64,000 nucleotides of DNA, from NCBI GenBank assembly GCA_028284445.1, contig JANQRS010000051.1:1-64000 (forward strand). The letters are read 5' to 3'. The position numbers and the translations under genes were made by a program. This DNA is from Calditrichia bacterium (GTDB lineage Bacteria > Calditrichota > Calditrichia > RBG-13-44-9 > J075). The notes under the pieces are model-generated. The model was not told the DNA's origin. It made no database searches and was given only the letters and a program-made list of their open reading frames with translations. This document shows positions 25,070 through 32,139 of this stretch, piece by piece (position 1 is the stretch's first letter; every line of letters starts with the position of its first letter).

Positions 25070-26578
25070 TTATTCAAACATATCCCCCAATTGCTCTGAT
25101 TCACTCGGTCCGGTAGCAGTTGGCACACCAAGGATAATATTCTGAATATTCTTAAAGGGTTCACCAAGGTGTAATCCCTCATAATTGATCGTGAACTCCC
25201 GCACCTGTTTGTCATGCTGTGATCCACGCATTTTGATGACAGCAATACCGCGCCTTAGCACACCGCTGATTTCAACATAGCGCAACAATACAATAGCGTC
25301 AGTAATGGTGGATATATGCGCTTCGGTGACGGAGTCGCCGCCGGATAAGCGTGGGGTGGTGCTGGTAAACAGGCTACAAATGCTTTCCTGTTTGACATAA
25401 GATGTCAAGGCAATCACAAATTCCCGAAAATTTCTAAATGGCACGACCCGTTCCATCGCGGAAATGCTATCCATAATCAGCCGCCTGGGCTTAAATGCTT
25501 CGATTTCCCGCTTGATCATCAACAAATGATCTTCCGGGCCCTTTGACTCCGGGTATTGGCAATGGATTTTCAACAGTCCGGCATCTTCCCATTTTTGAAA
25601 GTCCATGCCCCATCCCTGGGCATTCCGCAATAACTGTTCACGAGATTCTTCATACGCCAGCATCATCACCCGTTCACCCTTACGGCAGGCCTCCGCTGTA
25701 AAGGTCGTACACATCAGTGTTTTGCCACTACCGGTCGGCCCGCTTACCAGGATAATTGAATCGCGAAACAAGCCACCGTCGGTCATCTCATCCAGTTTGG
25801 CATTACCGAAGCTAATCCTTTCCTTGGATGATGATTGCTTTAGCTGCACAGTTGACAGGGGCAGGATACTCATGCCGGTTTTGGAAATCGTAAAGGGAAA
25901 CTCGCCCTGGTAATGGTCGTCGCCACGAATCTTCAGCACCTGGACTGTGCGCCGACACTTCTCATGCTGCAGCACGTTGCGTAGAATAATGACATTATCG
26001 GAAACAAATTCTTCGATGCCATGACGGGAAATAACACCATATTCATGAAGTCGCTCAGCAGTTATGACTGCCGTAAGTCCCATCGCTTTGAGGGCATCGG
26101 TGATGCGAAAAATCTCGCGGCGGATAATCCCGGCGTTTTGAAATTGGTAAAAGAGAGCCCCGATAGAATCCATAACCAACAGCTTCGCACCGATGCTATT
26201 CCTGGCATATTCAATCTGGCTCAGCAAACCGGATAGGTCATAAGCACCGGTTTCTTCCGCCGGCACCGGTTCCGGAGAGGCATCAATAAATTTCAGCTTC
26301 TCCTTTGCAACAAGGTCCTGGAAATCCCAGCCAATTTTCTGAACATTCCTGATGATATCAGTTGGACGCTCTTCGAAGGTTATGAATATACCGGGGCGAT
26401 CAAATTGGTGGATGCCACGATACAAAAACTCGGCACCAAATATCGTCTTACCGCTGCCGGAAGTACCGACCACCATTGATGTACGGCCTTCGGGCAGGCC
26501 ACCACGGGTTATCGCCTCAAAGCCCTCTATTCCCGTTGGTATTTTTTCGGGTGCAATAAGTTGACCGCCGTTATTCAT
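25070..26578 (-). CDS. kaiC: KaiC, double-domain circadian-clock-type ATPase/autokinase (KaiC-2)
   Basis: 502 residues from ATG 26578, preceded by AAGGAGA eight bases upstream and overlapping the KaiB-4 stop as ATGAATAA; an open frame runs seven codons further. CI: Walker A GTSGSGKT, pair ITFEE. CII: Walker A GPTGSGKT, pair LAYEE, and SVTEAHISTITDAIVLL, keeping the three phosphosite positions (T, S, T). KMRGSQHDK follows. The C-terminus has an A-loop-like NIILGVPTATG and a short tail ending EQLGDMFE. Unlike KaiC-1, both Walker A motifs are orthodox. Translational coupling with KaiB-4 suggests the two are made in a fixed ratio. Confidence 0.95.
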   Translation of the reverse strand: MNNGGQLIAPEKIPTGIEGFEAITRGGLPEGRTSMVVGTSGSGKTIFGAEFLYRGIHQFDRPGIFITFEERPTDIIRNVQKIGWDFQDLVAKEKLKFIDASPEPVPAEETGAYDLSGLLSQIEYARNSIGAKLLVMDSIGALFYQFQNAGIIRREIFRITDALKAMGLTAVITAERLHEYGVISRHGIEEFVSDNVIILRNVLQHEKCRRTVQVLKIRGDDHYQGEFPFTISKTGMSILPLSTVQLKQSSSKERISFGNAKLDEMTDGGLFRDSIILVSGPTGSGKTLMCTTFTAEACRKGERVMMLAYEESREQLLRNAQGWGMDFQKWEDAGLLKIHCQYPESKGPEDHLLMIKREIEAFKPRRLIMDSISAMERVVPFRNFREFVIALTSYVKQESICSLFTSTTPRLSGGDSVTEAHISTITDAIVLLRYVEISGVLRRGIAVIKMRGSQHDKQVREFTINYEGLHLGEPFKNIQNIILGVPTATGPSESEQLGDMFE

Positions 26579-26888
26579 CAAGCGTCTCCTTCTCTTCAAA
26601 ATTATCCGCTGCGTTTTTGCTCACTTTTAATCCCAAACCAAGCAATACTTTCTCCTTATCCGAGAGATCCCCAATGACCTTGCGTTCGGGTGGGGGAACT
26701 TTTTTGATCACGGTGGGTGTGGCTATAATGCCGGCCTCGGCTGCAAGGGCAGGCTCCTTTATCACATCAACAACCTGGATGTCATAGCCGACAGAAAGGT
26801 TCTTGCGGACAATCTTCCTGAGATTCGTTACGGCCTTCTGGCTGGCAACCGATTCACCATTGATAAATAGCTTAAATGCGTATTTCAT
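26571..26888 (-). CDS. kaiB: KaiB-family protein (KaiB-4), canonical type
   Basis: 105 residues, near the cyanobacterial length. FKLFINGESVASQKAVTNL, IQVVDVIKEPAL, IIATPTVIKKVPPPERKVIG, DLSDKEKVLLGLGL and an acidic tail (NFEEKETLDE). These match Synechococcus KaiB positions closely (ATPTLAKVLPPPVRRIIGD, LSNREKVLIGLDL). ATG follows GAGG. The stop overlaps the KaiC-2 start by eight bases. This is the KaiB most likely to act on KaiC-2. Confidence 0.95.
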   Translation of the reverse strand: MKYAFKLFINGESVASQKAVTNLRKIVRKNLSVGYDIQVVDVIKEPALAAEAGIIATPTVIKKVPPPERKVIGDLSDKEKVLLGLGLKVSKNAADNFEEKETLDE

Positions 26889-26908
26889 GTATTGTCCTCA
26901 TCCCTCTC

Positions 26909-27721
26909 TCATTGTTTTACCAGGTTAGCCAGTATATCCATCATGACGCCCAATAATTCGACCAACACCAACCTGGCATCGTTGGAGAAGGCTCGCTCTT
27001 CGTTAGGCATGGCTCGCTGGGAAAACTCGTTGAGCACCTGTAAATGAAGCCTGACAACATCACGGGCCTTAAAATTTGCAGCAACAAGGTTATGTGCAAA
27101 TTCACGGATTTCCTCGCCCGGCCGTTCTTCCTGAATTCGTAGTGCGCGGACATATCGAAGAACCAGATCTTTATATTTATTGAAATACCCGGCTATCAAG
27201 GCGTCTGCAGAAAGCGGCGCATCTTCGCCAACATCCTTAACCAGTGCCAGATAATGCTTATAGTTCCTGATATTTTCAGCTCTTTCGCGTTCCAGACGTA
27301 CCCGTTCACGGGTCTTCTCTAATTCCAGTTGCAGGCGGAACCGCTCCAATGTATATCGCAAGGCGCGAACAATAAATCGATTGTCAATTTTCCACTTTAC
27401 GAGGTAATCAAAGGCACCTTCCTTAACTGCCTGGATACATATTGCCTCATCATCAAGGCCGGACAGCACAATGACCGGAATTGTTGAGGCCAAAGTGCGG
27501 AGCTTTCTTAAAGTATCGAGGCCGTTGCTATCCGGCAGCATCAAATCGAGAAGAATGATGTCCGCCTCTTGTTCCCGAAGATATTCGATTCCGGAAGCCA
27601 AATTGTTGAGCGCTACCAATTTGAAGGCAACCTCATCATCTTCTTTTAATATTTCCTCAAGAAAGCGGATATCAGCCGGATTGTCTTCAATATAGAGAAC
27701 GGTAATGAGCTTTTCGGCCAT
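26909..27721 (-). CDS. Response regulator with C-terminal KaiA-like four-helix domain (KaiA-like 2)
   Basis: 270 residues. Receiver at ~5-125: VLYIEDNPAD, phosphoacceptor in IILLDLMLPD, VIVLSGL, YLVKWK. A coiled linker rich in Arg and Glu (~135-165) leads to a helical domain (~185-270): YKDLVLRYVRA, then EEIREFAHNL, DVVRLHLQVLNEFSQRA, and NDARLVLVELLGVMMDIL. Against KaiA (YREIVLSYF, DNFVNMAFF, KVVEIHMELMDEFAKKL, DYRLTLIDVIAHL) the key His, Glu-Phe and Arg-Leu positions and the helix spacing agree. This is the better KaiA match of the two regulators. It sits between KaiB-5 and KaiB-4, 20 bp from the latter. I infer binding to a KaiC A-loop, gated by receiver phosphorylation. Confidence 0.78.
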   Translation of the reverse strand: MAEKLITVLYIEDNPADIRFLEEILKEDDEVAFKLVALNNLASGIEYLREQEADIILLDLMLPDSNGLDTLRKLRTLASTIPVIVLSGLDDEAICIQAVKEGAFDYLVKWKIDNRFIVRALRYTLERFRLQLELEKTRERVRLERERAENIRNYKHYLALVKDVGEDAPLSADALIAGYFNKYKDLVLRYVRALRIQEERPGEEIREFAHNLVAANFKARDVVRLHLQVLNEFSQRAMPNEERAFSNDARLVLVELLGVMMDILANLVKQ

Positions 27722-27886
27722 ATTTCAGGTTCCATGGATCCAATATTGGCAGTGAATACGTACTGAACGCTCGTCGCCCGTTAAGGAAGCGTGCGTGATC
27801 CTAACGTTCACCACAATTGCAAATCATGTTATCATTCAAAAGAAGGAATGTGCTACGCCAACAAAAGACCCTTTAATGCCTATCTA

Positions 27887-28177
27887 TTAAGTGGCCTCAG
27901 TCAGCTTGTCCATCTCGAAGATGCCCAGGCGAGAAAACACTTCCTCGCTGCTTGTGAAGTCTCCAATAACTTTACGGACAGGTCGCGGCTCAAACTTGAT
28001 CAGAACCGGCACCACAATAGCGTCAAATGCCGCAGTGATATCCGGAGATTCCTTGATATCAACAAGCTGAAAATCAAATTCCTGATCAAGATTGTTGTCT
28101 AAGTACTGCAGCAACTGCTGCGCAATTGCCTGATAACGGCTGCAATCGCAAACAACCAATTTGAGTTGCAATTTCAT
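27887..28177 (-). CDS. kaiB: KaiB-family protein (KaiB-5), divergent
   Basis: 96 residues. KaiB pattern is present: LKLVVCDCSRYQAIAQQLLQ, FQLVDIKESPDI, then VVPVLIKFEPRPVRKVIGD. The usual A-T-P-T turn is V-V-P-V, and the first strand has CDCS in place of AGNT, with two cysteines. It ends FEMDKLTEAT. Divergence suggests a different partner or loss of fold switching. It leads the second cassette (KaiB-5, KaiA-like 2, KaiB-4, KaiC-2), with 165 bp to the next gene. Confidence 0.85.
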   Translation of the reverse strand: MKLQLKLVVCDCSRYQAIAQQLLQYLDNNLDQEFDFQLVDIKESPDITAAFDAIVVPVLIKFEPRPVRKVIGDFTSSEEVFSRLGIFEMDKLTEAT

Positions 28178-28423
28178 ACCACACCCCTGTCGTAACGCGT
28201 GAACGACTTCCTGAGATTTTTTATCCGCAAATTCGAATGCTTCAAAAAGTTTCTTATTCGAAAAACGTTGTTGTTTAGATCCTGGCGTACAGGGCCATTT
28301 TCACTAAAGCGCTCAACGACAGAGAGTGAACAAAAGCTTATCTTCTGGGGTAGTTATCATTGAAAGACACCTGGCCTTATAAGCAGGATCGGTAGCCTTA
28401 CAAAAAACTTTAGGCTAAAAAAA

Positions 28424-28867
28424 TTATGGTAATCGCACAATCGAAAACCAAAAATTCTCAATCGAACGAATAACGTTGACGAACTTATCTATCTCTACCG
28501 GCTTGGGAATATAGCAATTCACATTGAGATCATAACTCTTGATCACGTCCTCATCTGCTGTCGAAGTGGTTAGAACCACAACCGGTATTCGTCGTAAATC
28601 CGGACTGGACTTAACCTCCTGAAGCACTTCCAAACCATTCTTCTTGGGCAGGTTGAGATCCAGCAGAATAATATCCGGCCGGGTAGCGTCGGCGTATTCT
28701 CCTTCTCTTCTCAGAAAGGCCAATGCTTCCACACCGTCTTTGACAGGATAAAGGGTATTATTAATTTTGCCGTCCTTCAACGCTTCGACGGTCAGGCGAA
28801 CATCTGCCGGATTGTCCTCCACCAACAAAATTTCGATTGTCCGGCCACTTCCTGGATTGGCAGCCAC
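28424..28867 (-). CDS. Rcp1-type single-domain response regulator, GTG start
   Basis: 147 residues from GTG with GAGGAGA seven bases upstream. One receiver: ILLVEDNPADVRLT, phosphoacceptor in IILLDLNLPKKNG, VVVLTTST, and YIPKP with the conserved Lys. The C-terminal SIENFWFSIVRLP is the mark of the Rcp1 family, which partners phytochrome-like kinases. The gene follows its probable kinase (28898-30079) by 30 bp. A paralogous kinase/regulator pair lies at 38706-41637. Confidence 0.9.
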   Translation of the reverse strand: MAANPGSGRTIEILLVEDNPADVRLTVEALKDGKINNTLYPVKDGVEALAFLRREGEYADATRPDIILLDLNLPKKNGLEVLQEVKSSPDLRRIPVVVLTTSTADEDVIKSYDLNVNCYIPKPVEIDKFVNVIRSIENFWFSIVRLP

Positions 28868-28897
28868 ATTTTTCTCCTCTTTTTATTTTTTGCGGCA

Positions 28898-30079
28898 TTA
28901 TTTTACGACAGGCAGCGTAAAAATGACATCTGTGCCCTGCCCCGGCGTAGACTGCGCCCAAATTTCCCCACCGAAATGTGAGACAATTTTACGGCAAATC
29001 GCCAGACCTATGCCGGTTCCTTCATACTCCTCCCTGCTATGAAGCCTCTGAAAGACATCAAATATTCGCTCGCGGAATTCTTCATCAAAGCCAATGCCGT
29101 TATCACTGACAGAAATTTCGCACATATCCTTAACCTTGCGCCAGGTTATTTCAACCCGTGGCGCTTCATCACTGCGAAACTTTAAGGCATTTGAAATTAG
29201 ATTGGTCAAAATTTGCTCAATCTGAAGATTGCCTGCCATGACAAGTGGGATATCTGCTGGAAAAAGCAATTGTCCACCGCTTTCGTTCAACTGGATCTGC
29301 AAATTCCCTTCTACGAGTTGGAGCACATCACCAACGGAAACGGGGACGGGTTCTTGAATCTTACTCCCCAAGCGGCTGTACTCCAGGAGTCCGTCAATCA
29401 GACTGCGCATCCTGGTTGCGCCGCTAACAGCAAATTCGATAAACTCTTTTGCTTCTTTACCCAATGCCTCGGCATAGCGATTTTCAAGCAGTCCGAGGAA
29501 ACCGGTAATTGAGCGTAAGGGTTCACGAAGATCATGTGATACAATCCGGGCAAAATTGCCTAATTCCTTATTTGAACTGGCAAGATTGTCCGTAATCTCG
29601 ATTAAATCGGCCTGGATTTGCTTGAGTTCAGTGACATCCACATGACTGCCGACCATGCGCAATGGATTGTCATCATCATCCCACTCTATCACTTTACCCC
29701 GGCAAAATACCCAGACAATTGAACCGTCCTTATGGTAGTAGCGAACGACATTTTCATAAGGCACTTTCCCCTTTGACTGCACATGGGCGTGAAACACCTC
29801 CAGCACACCCGGTAAGTCATCAGGGTGAATAATTACCTGCCAGGCTTCCGGGTTATTGGGAATTTCATGCTCTTCATAGCCAAACATCTTTTTGAATATC
29901 GGGCTCATATATTCGTAGTCTTCCTGGATATACCAGTCCCAATATCCGGCCATGGTCCCCTCAAGAATCGCCTCGAACATAACCTGCCAGTCTGTACCGG
30001 CGCTAATTGACGGCGGGGGTTGCCTGTCTTCAATTGCGGAGAGCTTATCAGCGAGTGAATTATTTATCGGATCTCCCAA
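28898..30079 (-). CDS. PAS-domain sensor histidine kinase (phytochrome-kinase type), TTG start
   Basis: 393 residues from a TTG with GAGG upstream; no ATG lies nearby in frame. PAS/PAC at ~35-155 (EYMSPIFKKMFGYEEHEIPN...VRYYHKDGSIVWVFCRG). DHp at ~175-245 with NFARIVSHDLREPLRSITGF (His ~187). HATPase at ~285-390 with NLISNALKFR, DNGIGFDEE and GTGIGLAIC. No transmembrane segment. It likely phosphorylates the Rcp1-type regulator encoded next. Confidence 0.92.
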   Translation of the reverse strand: MGDPINNSLADKLSAIEDRQPPPSISAGTDWQVMFEAILEGTMAGYWDWYIQEDYEYMSPIFKKMFGYEEHEIPNNPEAWQVIIHPDDLPGVLEVFHAHVQSKGKVPYENVVRYYHKDGSIVWVFCRGKVIEWDDDDNPLRMVGSHVDVTELKQIQADLIEITDNLASSNKELGNFARIVSHDLREPLRSITGFLGLLENRYAEALGKEAKEFIEFAVSGATRMRSLIDGLLEYSRLGSKIQEPVPVSVGDVLQLVEGNLQIQLNESGGQLLFPADIPLVMAGNLQIEQILTNLISNALKFRSDEAPRVEITWRKVKDMCEISVSDNGIGFDEEFRERIFDVFQRLHSREEYEGTGIGLAICRKIVSHFGGEIWAQSTPGQGTDVIFTLPVVK

Positions 30080-30121
30080 AACTTGGCCTCATCTAAATTG
30101 CAATTAATGTTTATTGTGCAT

Positions 30122-31255
30122 TCATTCGGCAGACTTCGGAATGGTAAAGAAAAAGGTACTTCCCTTACCGGGTTCAGATTCTACCCAGATTTGTCCGCCA
30201 TGAAGCTCCACGATACGTTTACAATGTGCCAAACCAATACCGGCTCCCTCCGTTGATGATGCACTCTGCAAACGGCGGAAAATCTCAAATATTCTCTGAT
30301 GTTGATCTTCGGCTATGCCAATCCCATTGTCGGAGACTTCAAATTCCCAGGAATCTAAATTTTCCCTTGCCTGTATTCCGACCAATACCGGCTTATCAGG
30401 CTTGCGAAACTTGATGGCGTTGGTAATCAGATTCTGAAACAGCGCCATGATTTCCGATCGAGAACCGTAAATCTGCGGTAGATCGGCAATATGCAAAGTA
30501 CACCCGGCTTCGGTAATGACCGCCGACAGGTCTTTTTCTACGGTACCTAAAAGGGCATTGCAATCCAATGGGCTAAATGCGAGATTTCCGTCTAACTTTG
30601 AATAGTCCATAAGGTTCTGTATGAACTGGGACATCCGACCTGTTGCATCAACCATAAACTCAAGCGCTTCGCGGCCTTCATCGTCCAGTAATTCATAATG
30701 CCTTCTTATCAAACGCTTCGCAAAGCCCCGAACGGTCCGCAATGGTTCCTTCAAATCATGCGAAACAATGTTGGCGAAGCGGAGCAGTTCCTCATTGCTG
30801 CGCCTTAACTCCGCGGCTTGCCGCTCCCTCTCGCGCTCCTGTTCCCTCTCCTGCTCCCGCTCACGCTCAAAGCGGTAAAACCGCGCAAAAACATCTATTT
30901 TGTTTAACAAGACATCTTCATTGATGGGCTTTAACATATAATCAATTGCACCCAGTTGATAGCCCTGGAGTATGCTCAGCTCTTGCTTGTCATATGCGGT
31001 CAAAAAGATGATCGGGATGCTGCTTGTTGCTTTGTTTTTCCGCATCAATTCTGCGGTTTCCATCCCATCCATTACCGGCATACGAACATCCATCACCACC
31101 AGCATAAAAGAATGTCGTAGTAGTAGCGCCAATGCCTCCTGCCCAGAAGCAGCTTCAAAGAGATTAACTTCCAATGGCTCCAATACCGTTCGCAGAGCGA
31201 TGCGCTCACGAGGTTGATCATCCACGATCAAGAGATTTGGATATTCGGGATTCAC
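30122..31255 (-). CDS. Receiver-linked histidine kinase (REC-DHp-HATPase), GTG start
   Basis: 377 residues. GTG start overlaps the CheR stop as GTGA. Receiver at ~5-125 (LLIVDDQPRE, LVVMDVRMPV, IIFLTAY, YMLKPI). A long Glu/Arg coiled coil (~130-155) links it to DHp LLRFANIVSHDLKEPLRTVR and to HATPase with NLITNAIKFR, DNGIGIAED and GAGIGLAHC. An inverted order of receiver before kinase means it may receive phosphate from another kinase and change its own activity. Translational coupling to CheR implies a joint role. Confidence 0.92.
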   Translation of the reverse strand: MNPEYPNLLIVDDQPRERIALRTVLEPLEVNLFEAASGQEALALLLRHSFMLVVMDVRMPVMDGMETAELMRKNKATSSIPIIFLTAYDKQELSILQGYQLGAIDYMLKPINEDVLLNKIDVFARFYRFEREREQEREQERERERQAAELRRSNEELLRFANIVSHDLKEPLRTVRGFAKRLIRRHYELLDDEGREALEFMVDATGRMSQFIQNLMDYSKLDGNLAFSPLDCNALLGTVEKDLSAVITEAGCTLHIADLPQIYGSRSEIMALFQNLITNAIKFRKPDKPVLVGIQARENLDSWEFEVSDNGIGIAEDQHQRIFEIFRRLQSASSTEGAGIGLAHCKRIVELHGGQIWVESEPGKGSTFFFTIPKSAE

Positions 31256-32073
31256 GTTAATAACCGTTTTTTGAAATAGAGTGGATTTGTTTCCGTAACC
31301 CTGGTGAAGCCATTGCTAAATGACGAATGTCGAATAGATTCCTGATTGGCAAGACAGAGATATCCATGATGACAAAGACTTTCGTAGAAGAGTTTGATTA
31401 CGCGATTCTGTAATTCGGGATTGAAGTAAATGAGTACATTGCGGCAGAAAACCAGATGCATTTCGGCAAATACCCCATCTGTCACCAGGTTATGATTGGA
31501 AAAAGTAATATTATCACGCAGCGCCTGATCCATTATCACTCCGTTATACCTGGCCCGGTAGTAGTTTGACAACGAAGCATGCCCACCGGCCAAATTGTAA
31601 TTCTTTGTATTACGTTTCATATCCTTCAGATGATAAATGCCTTTTCGAGCTGTTTCCAGGGCTCGCTCGTTGATGTCCGTTGCATAAATTTGAGTGCGGT
31701 CATGCAAGTTATTTTCCTTGATGAAGATGGCCATAGAATAGACTTCTTCTCCGGTCGCACACCCGGCCATCCAAATGTTGATAAAGGGATACGTCCGCAG
31801 CCTGGGAAGCACAAATTTATCAATCACGCGAAATATTGCCGGCTCCCGAAACATCTCGGTAACAGTAATGCTCAGGTCATAAAACAGCTCCAGGAAAAAC
31901 TCGCGGTCGTGAACAATTTTAGGGACCATATCTACAAGGGTTGCAAGCCCTGCCTTTTTACAATACGCACTGAGACGCCGCACCAGCGTTTCCCGGCGGT
32001 AATGCCGAAAATCGTAACCATAACATCTGTGGATGGCTTCGATGACCAGGTCGATTTCGATATTCTTGGACAT
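31252..32073 (-). CDS. CheR-type protein-glutamate methyltransferase
   Basis: 273 residues. N-terminal helical CheR domain (~1-75: YGYDFRHYRRETLVRRL) and SAM-binding domain (~95-273) with INIWMAGCATGEEVYSMAI as motif I and VFCRNVLIYFNPELQNRVI. The family methylates glutamates on chemoreceptor helices. There is no CheB, CheA, CheW or chemoreceptor in this window; the only long HAMP/coiled-coil protein is the giant kinase 66 bp upstream on the same strand, which is therefore a candidate substrate (inference). Confidence 0.92.
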   Translation of the reverse strand: MSKNIEIDLVIEAIHRCYGYDFRHYRRETLVRRLSAYCKKAGLATLVDMVPKIVHDREFFLELFYDLSITVTEMFREPAIFRVIDKFVLPRLRTYPFINIWMAGCATGEEVYSMAIFIKENNLHDRTQIYATDINERALETARKGIYHLKDMKRNTKNYNLAGGHASLSNYYRARYNGVIMDQALRDNITFSNHNLVTDGVFAEMHLVFCRNVLIYFNPELQNRVIKLFYESLCHHGYLCLANQESIRHSSFSNGFTRVTETNPLYFKKRLLT

Positions 32074-32084
32074 TTGCTTTCCCG

Positions 32085-32128
32085 CACATCCCGCTTAGTC
32101 CCCTTCGAAGGGGACTAAGCGGGATGTG
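32085..32128. repeat. Perfect 44-bp palindrome (TTCGAAG-centred element, copy 2)
   Basis: Both 22-base arms are exactly complementary (CACATCCCGCTTAGTCCCCTTC and its reverse complement), with no loop. It lies between the giant kinase stop and the CheR start. A T6 run follows on the plus strand only, so it is not a standard terminator for the minus-strand genes, but it could weaken readthrough into cheR. Confidence 0.9.
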
Positions 32129-32139
32129 TCGTTTTTTCG

